A program made the position numbers and the translations under genes. A DNA stretch of 40,867 nt from Lachnospiraceae bacterium (lineage in GTDB: Bacteria > Bacillota > Clostridia > Lachnospirales > Lachnospiraceae). Under the pieces are notes generated by a model, which was not told where the DNA came from, made no database searches, and saw only the letters and a list, made by a program, of their open reading frames with translations. Below, piece after piece: positions 7,735 through 16,160 of this stretch (position 1 is the stretch's first letter; each line of letters starts with the position of its first letter). The stretch is taken from contig RYVZ01000029.1 in the NCBI GenBank assembly GCA_003979345.1, forward strand, positions 1 through 40,867, given 5' to 3'.

Positions 7735-7748
7735 CGAAAGCGCTTTCG
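7735..7748. promoter_or_regulatory. cre-like palindrome CGAAAGCGCTTTCG
   Basis: A 14-nt perfect palindrome that differs from the ideal catabolite-responsive element TGAAAGCGCTTTCA only at its two outer base pairs. It lies 83 nt before the receptor start and just upstream of a TACAAT (7767-7772) that could be a -10. CcpA or another LacI-family protein could bind. HprK and a Crh-like protein are encoded in this window, so carbon control of the receptor is plausible. Confidence 0.4.
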
Positions 7749-7831
7749 GGAAGTCCTTCCCTGTGTTACAATCATCTTATCAGGAACGATTTGATCATAA
7801 AGGCGAAAGAGTAGCGCGGGAGGAACACATT

Positions 7832-9535
7832 ATGAAGCTGAAATCCAAAATACTGATTTTATCCATTGCCCCGATCGTGTTAATGGGCATTCTTATTTTT
7901 CTTGTGTCTTCCGCGCAGATCCGTGATGCGATGGAGGAGCAGAACTATTCGGGAATGCGTGCGACAGCCATCTCGGTCCTAAATATTTATGATTATGGCG
8001 CCAAAGGGAACTACCGCCTTGACGAAAACGGCAATTTCAAAAAGGGAAATACCATGAATCTTTCCCAAAATACGGATATTGTGGATTCTGTAAAAGACAG
8101 CAATATGGAAGTGACTGTGTATTATGGAACGGATGTGATGCTGTCGTCCCTTGCCGATGCCAATGGGGAGCGTCTGACTGATATACCGGTAAAGAATCGT
8201 ATTATGGAGTCCGTGCTTGTTAACGGTCAGGGAAGTCTGGACAGTCATATTATGATCAACGGAGAGGCATATATGGCATATTACCAGCCTATCATTAATC
8301 TGTCAACGGAGCCTCCCGTCGGGATGATCATGATCGCGAGGCGTCAGGAGGATCTGAATTCGGCGATTCATCAGGTGCAGCTGACGATCCTCCTTGTGAC
8401 GGTCGGGATGGGGGTCTTATGGATCATTGCAGCCATCCTTGTCGTGGGCGTGATCACGAAGACATTAAATAAGGGCGTACAGGCCGTGGATAAGATCGCG
8501 CATGGCGATCTGACCGTGGAGATGGGAGGCGGACAATTAAGACGCAGAGATGAGATCGGCGTTATGAGCCGCAGCATATCGGGATTGCGCGAGGAACTGG
8601 TGCGTATCGTTTCGGTCATTCAGGGACACAGTGCGACTTTGATCGAGGCCGCTTCGCGGATGCAGGATTCCGCACTGGGTTCTGCGGAGACGGTCGGACA
8701 TGTGGAGAGAGCGGTACAGGAGATTGCGGTCACGGCGGGGACGCAGGCGAGAGAGACGCAGAATGCGACCGGGAATGTCACTGAGATGGGACAGATGGTC
8801 GAGGAGACGAAAGGACAGTCCGTTGTATTAAATGAGAATGCGGCGAAGATGCGCGAGACAGGGAGACAGGCTTCGGAGACGCTTTCCGAACTAAATGAGA
8901 TCAACGAGAAAGCACGTGAGGCGATAGAGACGATTTATCATCAGACAAATATGACAAACGAATCGGCGGAGAAGATCAGGGAGGCCTCGCAACTGATCAC
9001 AAGCATTGCGGAAGAAACGGGTCTTTTATCACTGAATGCGACGATAGAGGCGGCGCGGGCCGGGGATACGGGAAGAGGTTTTGCGGTCGTTGCTACACAG
9101 ATACAGAAGTTGTCTGAGCAGACTAATTCATCGGCAAAACGGATCGAAGACATTGTAGCGGTTCTGATCGAGAATTCCAACCGTGCAGTCGGAACAATGG
9201 ATCAGGTAAAAGAAATCATGAATCTGCAGGGAGAGCGCGTGCGAAGGACGGATGAGATCTTTACAGAAGTCCAGGGCGGAATTGAATCCTCCATGAGCAG
9301 CATCAATGAAATTCATACTATGACGCAGCATTTGGATGAGGCGCGGATCAGCGTGGAGGATATCGTACAGAATTTAAGTGCGATCGCCGAGGAGAATGCG
9401 GCAAGCTCGGAGGAAACGTCTGAGTCTACGGTCAAAGCAAACAGGATGATGGCGGAGATTGCAGAGGATGCTGAGAAATTGAATATGATTGCCAATGACC
9501 TGAACAATAGTATGAAATTTTTCCATGTGGGATAA
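7832..9535 (+). CDS. Methyl-accepting chemotaxis protein with an extracytoplasmic Cache-like sensor
   Basis: Transmembrane chemoreceptor of 567 residues that signals to CheA/CheW. ATG 7832 is chosen because GGGAGGAAC precedes it and it opens directly into the first helix (MKLKSKILILSIAPIVLMGI). An upstream in-frame extension to 7634 runs through palindromes and is not credible. Residues about 30-180 form an extracytoplasmic sensor of single-Cache type (tail MINGEAYMAYYQPI, PPVGMIMIARRQEDL). A second helix at about 185-210 is followed by HAMP (NKGVQAVDKIAHGDLTVEM) and a long coiled coil with the conserved hairpin tip (GLLSLNATIEAARAGDTGRG, FAVVATQIQKLSEQ). No CheR-tether pentapeptide is seen at the C-terminus. 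The ligand is unknown. It is a single gene with its own terminator. Confidence 0.93.
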   Translation: MKLKSKILILSIAPIVLMGILIFLVSSAQIRDAMEEQNYSGMRATAISVLNIYDYGAKGNYRLDENGNFKKGNTMNLSQNTDIVDSVKDSNMEVTVYYGTDVMLSSLADANGERLTDIPVKNRIMESVLVNGQGSLDSHIMINGEAYMAYYQPIINLSTEPPVGMIMIARRQEDLNSAIHQVQLTILLVTVGMGVLWIIAAILVVGVITKTLNKGVQAVDKIAHGDLTVEMGGGQLRRRDEIGVMSRSISGLREELVRIVSVIQGHSATLIEAASRMQDSALGSAETVGHVERAVQEIAVTAGTQARETQNATGNVTEMGQMVEETKGQSVVLNENAAKMRETGRQASETLSELNEINEKAREAIETIYHQTNMTNESAEKIREASQLITSIAEETGLLSLNATIEAARAGDTGRGFAVVATQIQKLSEQTNSSAKRIEDIVAVLIENSNRAVGTMDQVKEIMNLQGERVRRTDEIFTEVQGGIESSMSSINEIHTMTQHLDEARISVEDIVQNLSAIAEENAASSEETSESTVKANRMMAEIAEDAEKLNMIANDLNNSMKFFHVG

Positions 9536-9543
9536 CGATAGAT

Positions 9544-9592
9544 AAAAAAAGAAGGCTGCCGCACTGTACATGGTGCGGCAGCCTTCTTTTTT
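9544..9592. terminator. Strong bidirectional terminator
   Basis: Inverted repeat AGAAGGCTGCCGCAC / GTGCGGCAGCCTTCT flanked by A7 on the left and T6 on the right. It lies between the convergent chemoreceptor and CTP synthase genes and can serve both strands. Confidence 0.93.
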
Positions 9593-9611
9593 ATTAAGGT
9601 CTGATGAAAAG

Positions 9612-11222
9612 CTATTTATTATTTTTATTTTGTAATGCTGCCGCGACAAAGCCTTTGAAAAGCGGATGAGGACGGTTTGGTCTGGATTTTAATTCCGGGT
9701 GCGCCTGTGTCGCGATAAAAAACGGGTGGGACGGAATCTCGCACATTTCAACGATCCTTCCGTCAGGTGATAATCCGGAAAGCCTCATGCCTTTTTCAGT
9801 CAGTACGGCGCGGTAATCGTTATTCACTTCATAGCGGTGCCTGTGACGCTCCTCAATGGTTTTTTCACCGTAGAGTCTGTACGCCAAAGAGCAGTCGTCC
9901 AACACGCACGGATAGGTGCCAAGCCTCAAAGTGCCGCCGATATCTTCAACGCCATTTTGGTCGGGCATCAGGGCGATGACCGGATGAAGTGTCCCTGCGT
10001 CCAATTCTATGCTGTGTGCGTCTTCAAAGCCGACAACATTTCTTGCATACTCAACGATGGAAAGCTGCATACCGAGGCAGAGTCCGAGGTATGGGATGTT
10101 ATTTGTGCGGGCATATTGGATCGCCAAAAGCATACCGTCGATGCCGCGGTCCCCAAAGCCGCCCGGGACCAGAATTCCGTTGACGCCTGTCAGCAGTCCC
10201 GCCACATTTTCCCCGGTAACAGTTTCCGAATCGATCCATTTGATATTGACCGTTGCATGATTCGGGATCCCGCCGTGCTTGAGCGCTTCCACGACGCTGA
10301 TGTAAGCGTCGTGCAGAGCGGTATATTTGCCGACTAAAGCGATCGTGACCTCGTCCGTCGGGCTGCGGAGATCTTCTACCATTGCGCTCCAGTCTTTTAA
10401 GTCCGGCTCACGCTGTTCCAGCTCCAGACATTCACACGCAACGGAAGCAAGGTGTTCCTTTTCCATTGCGAGGGGCGCTTCATAGAGATGCTCCACATCC
10501 AGATTCTGCAATACATGACTGTTCGGAACGTTACAGAATAATGCGATCTTATCTTTCAAGTGCTGGTTTAAGGGGTATTCGCTGCGGCACACGATGATGT
10601 CGGGGCGCAGTCCCAAGCCCTGCAGCTCTTTAACGCTTGCCTGTGTCGGCTTTGTCTTCATTTCCTGGGAAGCACGAAGATACGGAATCAGCGTTACATG
10701 GATCAGGATCGCGTTATTGCGGCCGACTTCATGCTGAAACTGGCGGATCGCCTCAAGGAACGGCTGGGATTCGATATCGCCGACCGTACCGCCGACTTCA
10801 ATGATGGCAATTCTCGTTTCATCGTCGGTAAAATTGCGGTAAAAACGGCTCTTGATCTCGTTGGTGATATGCGGGATGACCTGCACGGTCCCGCCGCCAT
10901 AATCCCCACGCCGCTCCTTCTGCAAAACGGACCAGTAAATTTTGCCGGTGGTCACATTGGAGTTTTTATCCAGATTTTCGTCGATAAAACGCTCGTAATG
11001 TCCAAGATCCAAATCGGTCTCCGTGCCGTCGTCAGTGACAAACACTTCGCCATGCTGAACCGGATTCATCGTTCCGGGGTCAATGTTGATATAGGGGTCA
11101 AATTTCTGCATCGTGACTTTATAGCCGCGTGCTTTCAATAATCTGCCAAGTGATGCGGCCGTGATTCCCTTTCCGAGTCCGGACACAACGCCGCCGGTGA
11201 CAAAGACATACTTGACTGCCAT
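9612..11222 (-). CDS. pyrG: CTP synthase
   Basis: Cytosolic enzyme that aminates UTP to CTP with ATP and glutamine, the last step of pyrimidine nucleotide synthesis. It is 536 residues, the usual length. The N-terminal synthase domain begins MAVKYVFVTGGVVSGLGKGI, with the P-loop-like GVVSGLGKG. The motif GTVGDIES and metal-binding residues follow. The C-terminal class I glutamine amidotransferase domain starts about residue 290, with the nucleophile in GLCLGMQ and the late His-Pro-Glu triad residues in ATQAHPEL. The ribosome site AAAGGAG is slightly far from ATG (about 13 nt), but no better start exists. It is a lone gene, and a TATAAT on the minus strand lies about 70 nt upstream. Confidence 0.98.
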   Translation of the reverse strand: MAVKYVFVTGGVVSGLGKGITAASLGRLLKARGYKVTMQKFDPYINIDPGTMNPVQHGEVFVTDDGTETDLDLGHYERFIDENLDKNSNVTTGKIYWSVLQKERRGDYGGGTVQVIPHITNEIKSRFYRNFTDDETRIAIIEVGGTVGDIESQPFLEAIRQFQHEVGRNNAILIHVTLIPYLRASQEMKTKPTQASVKELQGLGLRPDIIVCRSEYPLNQHLKDKIALFCNVPNSHVLQNLDVEHLYEAPLAMEKEHLASVACECLELEQREPDLKDWSAMVEDLRSPTDEVTIALVGKYTALHDAYISVVEALKHGGIPNHATVNIKWIDSETVTGENVAGLLTGVNGILVPGGFGDRGIDGMLLAIQYARTNNIPYLGLCLGMQLSIVEYARNVVGFEDAHSIELDAGTLHPVIALMPDQNGVEDIGGTLRLGTYPCVLDDCSLAYRLYGEKTIEERHRHRYEVNNDYRAVLTEKGMRLSGLSPDGRIVEMCEIPSHPFFIATQAHPELKSRPNRPHPLFKGFVAAALQNKNNK

Positions 11223-11355
11223 AGTAATAACTATGCTCCTTTCTCAGCCTGTGAGTTTGTGACGTCAAAAAACAATATATCACCATTATATAACGGTTCG
11301 CAGACAAAAATCTACTTATTTCTAAAAAAAGAAAAAGAAAAAGAGAAAAATCACC

Positions 11356-13323
11356 CTAATCGGGCAGAATGATCCGTTTCATATGAAAGCCGTGTCCGGA
11401 TTCCGTCACGGAATAAAGGATCTTCCATTCTTCACAGTCATGGGGATAGAGCGGGGACGGATCGATATTCGTATAGGTGAGCAGCCATGCCGCGAGCGGA
11501 TAGCCGTTTTTCCATTCGGCTGTTCCATACAGCCGGTCTCCCCAAATGTCGTTTTTAGCAATATAGATATCTGTCGGGATCCGGTCGGGGTGCAGCCGGT
11601 AATATTCACCGAGACGGTCGATCAACAGCGGCGCGCCTATATCTGAGTCCGAAGAGAGTGTTGAGATCCAGGAGGAGTATACACCGTAGGGGCGGTCTGC
11701 GTACAGATAGCACCACGGGCTGGAACTTACGAAGAGCACGGGGGAGTCAGAGCCGTTCCGGTAAGGTTCGATCTCCGCAAGCAGCATATCATAAGCATCT
11801 GCATGTTCTTTTGTGGTATATACGCCCTTTAAGGGTCCGCCAGTGATCCTGATATCCAGTGCGTCAACCGATGGCTCCCAAAAGGCATGCACGGCTTTTG
11901 CATAGCACTCGGCGCCAAGCTGGGAGAGGAACAGCAGAGCAGCGACCCCGGCGGCAAGCGGTGCCGTGAAGCGGTTAGTCTTCATGCGGACGCTTCCGGC
12001 GGTTTTTCCGGATGCTTCGCGGTCCGGTTCCGTATGATCACGATGTTCAAAGTCCCGGTAAAGGGAAAACTGCTCTTTTATGAAACTCCGGATCAGAAGC
12101 ACACTGCCGGCTGCGGCGGCGGGCATACCCATGCAGATTGCGTTTCCTCCCTGATTGGATGCACAGCCGAGACAAAAGGCATAGAACATACCGAAACACC
12201 ATAGAAACAGGAATACGCGGTGATTTTTTTTCGAAGTCAGCAGATAGGCGGAAAGTCCGCAGAGTGTGATTGGAAACATGATATAGTTATAATCGGTCTG
12301 GATGGAGGGGATATAAATCATGACAGCAGTTGCCGTGATGAGCGCAGTCATGCAGAAGTACATCCACGCATGTGTTTTTTTACGGTCGATCAGTGAGAGC
12401 GCGGTCAGCAGGAACCATACGGCGATAAACATGCCGAATGTGCTGCGCATGGCATAGAAAATGCTGTAGAGGATCTCTGCTGCGGAACGTGAAGCGTGTT
12501 CGGGATCCTGAAGAATGGCGGATAAATTATTCAGGATCGTGCTGATTCCGGCGCGGCTGAAAACAAGGATGAACAGGTATATTGCGGGAACTGCCGCTCC
12601 GATCGTAAAAATAAGCAGACCGCGTCCCCATATATGAAATATGCCGTCTTCTGCCGTATCAGCGGCAGATGCCGAGGGCGTTCCGGACGGCAGATCACGG
12701 GGCGCGGAGCGGACGTTCTGCCGGCGGCGGAATGCTCTGACACAAAACGCTGCGAAATACGAAACCAGAACAAATAAATAAATCAGGAAAATATACGGAT
12801 TGGCAATGACCGACACGGCATAGCAAAAACCCGCAAGAAGAAAACCGGCGCGCCCGTCTTTTTTACAGCATGAAAGAATGGAAAGGCAGAGCGTGACCGC
12901 CATAAGCGCAAAGGTATTATAGGACAGCGCCATCACATCGTAGGGAGTATAAATGACAAAGATAAGAACCGCACACACGGCGCCGTAACGAAAGCGCCTG
13001 AGCGCGAGGTACATAAGCGCGGCAGTCAATAGCTGCACGGCAGTATAAAGATAGCGAAAGTGCAGGACGATCCCTTCCGTTGTGCCGAAGAGCAGTCTGT
13101 GGAGACGGTAAAAGGGTAAAAGAAGAACGGCGCTAAGCTGTGAAAGGTTCCATTCATCCGAGAGCAGTGCGTCTCCCATGGAAAGACGCTGTGCCAGTGT
13201 CAGATAAAAGGGCTCGTCTAATCCGCCATAGCCGTACGGACATTTCCACAGTAAAAAGAAAGTAATCGGGATCAGTGTGCACAGGAATATCAGATCACAG
13301 GCATCTATGCGGTGTTTTTTCAT
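11356..13323 (-). CDS. GT-C-fold-like polytopic membrane protein, possible glycosyltransferase
   Basis: Membrane protein of 655 residues with about 11-13 helices and a C-terminal soluble part of roughly 180 residues. The start follows GGAGG at 6-nt spacing. The first extracytoplasmic loop holds an acidic pair in GYGGLDEPFY, the position where GT-C glycosyltransferases (PMT/ArnT-like) carry their catalytic Asp-Glu. Helix-rich segments follow (for example RYLYTAVQLLTAALMYLAL). The soluble tail (SPVLFVSSSPWCYLYADRPY and nearby) resembles the periplasmic domain of such transferases. A cytoplasmic loop of about 45 charged residues sits mid-protein. The likely role is transfer of a sugar from a polyprenyl-phosphate donor to a surface glycan, protein or lipid. 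The family is judged from architecture, and acceptor and donor are unknown. It stands alone, convergent with nothing and divergent from ftsH. Confidence 0.55.
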   Translation of the reverse strand: MKKHRIDACDLIFLCTLIPITFFLLWKCPYGYGGLDEPFYLTLAQRLSMGDALLSDEWNLSQLSAVLLLPFYRLHRLLFGTTEGIVLHFRYLYTAVQLLTAALMYLALRRFRYGAVCAVLIFVIYTPYDVMALSYNTFALMAVTLCLSILSCCKKDGRAGFLLAGFCYAVSVIANPYIFLIYLFVLVSYFAAFCVRAFRRRQNVRSAPRDLPSGTPSASAADTAEDGIFHIWGRGLLIFTIGAAVPAIYLFILVFSRAGISTILNNLSAILQDPEHASRSAAEILYSIFYAMRSTFGMFIAVWFLLTALSLIDRKKTHAWMYFCMTALITATAVMIYIPSIQTDYNYIMFPITLCGLSAYLLTSKKNHRVFLFLWCFGMFYAFCLGCASNQGGNAICMGMPAAAAGSVLLIRSFIKEQFSLYRDFEHRDHTEPDREASGKTAGSVRMKTNRFTAPLAAGVAALLFLSQLGAECYAKAVHAFWEPSVDALDIRITGGPLKGVYTTKEHADAYDMLLAEIEPYRNGSDSPVLFVSSSPWCYLYADRPYGVYSSWISTLSSDSDIGAPLLIDRLGEYYRLHPDRIPTDIYIAKNDIWGDRLYGTAEWKNGYPLAAWLLTYTNIDPSPLYPHDCEEWKILYSVTESGHGFHMKRIILPD

Positions 13324-13460
13324 TGTACGCCTCCATGCCGCCTTTTGCGGCTATCCTATCGACCGGTCTTTGCTCATTGTCTATTTTAACCGAATCCGAA
13401 GCCTTGTACAACTATAAATAATCCGTTGTAACAATTCATTTTCTTTTCACAAAAGAAAGG

Positions 13461-13489
13461 TTGATTTATGGCGGTTCTATCCATATAAT
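13461..13489 (+). promoter_or_regulatory. Vegetative promoter of ftsH
   Basis: TTGATT (13461-13466), 17-nt spacer, TATAAT (13484-13489). This is a near-consensus SigA promoter about 100 nt before the ftsH start. Confidence 0.75.
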
Positions 13490-13586
13490 AAATAAGAGTT
13501 GTCCAACAATGAATGAGAAGAAATGATTTGGACGAGACTGACTATCAAAGGAAGAAGCGTGTGAAAAGCTTACGCGGGGAATGAAA

Positions 13587-16160
13587 ATGGAAAATAATCT
13601 GAACGAATATGATAACCGTCCCGGAGGACCGGGAAACGGCGGAAATCAGGGGGGAAATCAGAACGGCGGAAACGGCGGGGGCAATAACGGAAACGGTCCG
13701 CAGAAGAAGCAGAATTTTCTCTTTGTGCTGCTGGCGAGCTTAGCGCTTGTGCTGATGATCAGCTGGTTCATGCGCACGATGAACGCCGCGTCCAATGAAG
13801 AGATCACATACAATCACTTTATTGAAATGCTGGAAAACGGAGAGATCGAGTCGGTTCTGATCTATGACAGCCAGCTTACGATCACGCCCAAAAAGAGCGG
13901 GCAGGACGGCTTTGCGCCGGCGCAGCGGGTCTACTATACGGGCGTTGCGGAGGAAGCCGACAAGCTGACCGAGCGTCTTACCGAGGCCGGAGTGGAGTTT
14001 AGCAGGGAAATACCGGATAATTCCGGTTGGTTTTGGTCACTTCTATTAACGTATGGTCTGCCTGTTTTGGTACTGTGTATCGGTCTGAATTTCGTATTTA
14101 AGAGGATGTCCGGCGGCGGCGGACCGATGGGAATCGGAAAAAGCAATGCAAAGCTCTATGATGTACAGAAAGAAACGGGAATTACGTTCCGGGACGTGGC
14201 AGGCGAGGATGAAGCCAAAGAATCGCTCGTCGAAGTCGTGGATTTTCTGCATAATCCGGCAAAATACAGTAAGATCGGTGCGAGGCTGCCAAAAGGCGCG
14301 CTTCTTGTGGGACCGCCCGGAACGGGTAAAACCCTTCTCGCAAAGGCGGTGGCGGGCGAGGCGCACGTGCCGTTTTTCTCACTGGCGGGTTCGGACTTTA
14401 TTGAGCTTTATGTCGGAGTCGGTGCATCGCGTGTTCGCAAGCTGTTTGAGGAAGCGGAAAAGCACGCGCCCTGCATTGTGTTCATCGATGAGATCGACGC
14501 GATCGGCAGAAGCCGTGATTCCAAATACGGCGGAGGCAACGAGGAGCGCGAGCAGACCTTAAATCAGCTTCTTTCCGAGATGGACGGATTTGACGGTAAA
14601 AAAGGAATCATTATTCTGGCGGCGACGAACCGGCCGGAAATTTTGGATAAAGCGCTTCTAAGACCGGGGCGGTTTGACCGCAGGATCATTGTGGACAAGC
14701 CGGACTTAAAGGGGCGTGTCGACATTCTGCGCGTTCACGCCAAGGATGTACTCATGGATGACAGCGTGAATCTTGAGGATATCGCGCTTGCAACGAGCGG
14801 CGCTGTCGGTTCCGATCTTGCGAACATGATCAACGAGGCGGCGATCAACGCCGTCAAAGAGGGACGGGAATTTGTCGCTCAGAAGGATCTGTTTAATGCG
14901 GTTGAAGTCGTTTTAGTCGGCAAGGAAAAGAAAGACCGCATCATGAGTAAGGAGGAACGCCGGATCGTTTCATATCATGAGACCGGTCATGCACTGATCT
15001 CGGCATTGCAGAAAAACTCCGAGCCTGTACAGAAGATCACGATCGTGCCGCGAACAATGGGTGCGCTCGGTTATGTGATGCAGGTGCCGGAGGAGGAAAA
15101 ATATCTGAACACCCAGGCGGAGCTGCATGATATGTTAGTCGGTCTGCTTGGCGGGCGCGCGGCAGAGGAGATCGTATTTGATACGGTGACGACGGGCGCA
15201 TCGAACGACATAGAAAAAGCGACGAATATCGCGCGCGCCATGGTGACGCAGTACGGGATGAGCAAGCGCTTCGGACTGATGGGATTGGAGACCGTGGAGA
15301 GCAAATATCTTGACGGCAGAACGGCAATGAACTGCTCCGATGTCACGGCAGCAGCTGTCGATGAGGAGGTGATGAAGATCCTCAAAGAAAGCTATAAGGA
15401 AGCAAAGAAGCTCTTGAAAGAAAACCGGGCGCTGATGGATAGGCTTGCCGAGCACTTGATTGAAAAAGAGACGATCACGGGTAAGGAATTCATGAAGATC
15501 TTCCGCGCAGAGAAAGGATTGCCCGAACCGGAGGAAAAACCGAAGGAGCAGTCGAAAGCGGGAAGAACGGATGTACCCGCCGGGCAGAATATTCAGCCGG
15601 GGAATGCAGGACAAAACATGGATACGCCGCAAAAAGCCACAGGAGCTGCGGCACCCGGAAATACAGATACACAGCAGGGAGCCGAATGGCAGAATGCAGG
15701 GGCGCAGACGAATGTGACTGCCAGCGGTAATATGCCCGATTATGAGCGTGAACAGCTTTTGCGCAATGCGTGGCCGCAGATACGGGGGTTGGACGGGAAC
15801 AGCGTGCCGGATGGCGTCGGGACGCAAAAGAGCACGGGTGACGCAGAAATACAAAAAAGTATGGACGGCGTGGAGACGCAAGGGGGCGCGGGCACTGCGG
15901 ATATGCAGAAGGCGGATGCGCTGAGCGCAGGCGGCACGGCGATGCAGAACCATGCGGACGATAAAGAGAGCGGGGAAATTTCCCGGCAGAGGAATACGGA
16001 TAAGCAGGCTGTATCGGATAGCGGCGCCGGCGAAGAGAGCGAGGCGCAGGATATTTCAACGAAAGTGGAGAATGAGTTTGCAGAAGCCTTGCGAAACCGG
16101 CTATATGCGCGAAAAGACAATCAGAATGCAGACAGTGGGGAGCAGAACGAACAGAAATGA
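13587..16160 (+). CDS. ftsH: ATP-dependent zinc metalloprotease FtsH with long C-terminal tail
   Basis: Membrane-anchored AAA+ protease that degrades misfolded membrane proteins and regulators. ATG 13587 has GGGGA at suitable spacing; ATG 13581 two codons upstream is the alternative. The order is: a Gly/Asn-rich N-terminus (residues about 10-40), helix 1 (about 45-62), an extracytoplasmic domain, helix 2 (about 148-168), then AAA with Walker A GPPGTGKT, Walker B CIVFIDEIDAIGR and an arginine-finger region (LLRPGRFDRR). The zinc site is HETGH, the usual HEXXH with Thr where Ala is common. The family is normally 600-650 residues. Here about 205 further residues, rich in Gln, Gly, Asp and Met, extend from roughly 650 to 857. 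The stop overlaps the MATE gene by 4 nt. Confidence 0.97.
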   Translation: MENNLNEYDNRPGGPGNGGNQGGNQNGGNGGGNNGNGPQKKQNFLFVLLASLALVLMISWFMRTMNAASNEEITYNHFIEMLENGEIESVLIYDSQLTITPKKSGQDGFAPAQRVYYTGVAEEADKLTERLTEAGVEFSREIPDNSGWFWSLLLTYGLPVLVLCIGLNFVFKRMSGGGGPMGIGKSNAKLYDVQKETGITFRDVAGEDEAKESLVEVVDFLHNPAKYSKIGARLPKGALLVGPPGTGKTLLAKAVAGEAHVPFFSLAGSDFIELYVGVGASRVRKLFEEAEKHAPCIVFIDEIDAIGRSRDSKYGGGNEEREQTLNQLLSEMDGFDGKKGIIILAATNRPEILDKALLRPGRFDRRIIVDKPDLKGRVDILRVHAKDVLMDDSVNLEDIALATSGAVGSDLANMINEAAINAVKEGREFVAQKDLFNAVEVVLVGKEKKDRIMSKEERRIVSYHETGHALISALQKNSEPVQKITIVPRTMGALGYVMQVPEEEKYLNTQAELHDMLVGLLGGRAAEEIVFDTVTTGASNDIEKATNIARAMVTQYGMSKRFGLMGLETVESKYLDGRTAMNCSDVTAAAVDEEVMKILKESYKEAKKLLKENRALMDRLAEHLIEKETITGKEFMKIFRAEKGLPEPEEKPKEQSKAGRTDVPAGQNIQPGNAGQNMDTPQKATGAAAPGNTDTQQGAEWQNAGAQTNVTASGNMPDYEREQLLRNAWPQIRGLDGNSVPDGVGTQKSTGDAEIQKSMDGVETQGGAGTADMQKADALSAGGTAMQNHADDKESGEISRQRNTDKQAVSDSGAGEESEAQDISTKVENEFAEALRNRLYARKDNQNADSGEQNEQK

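Noticed and set aside
9837..10337. 166-codon plus-strand frame opposite pyrG
   Set aside because: It is antisense to conserved CTP synthase coding sequence and has no ribosome site.
15135..15953. Long open frame (272 codons) on the minus strand inside ftsH
   Set aside because: It is fully antisense to clear ftsH coding sequence, Arg/Leu/Cys-rich as expected for a shadow frame, and without a ribosome site.
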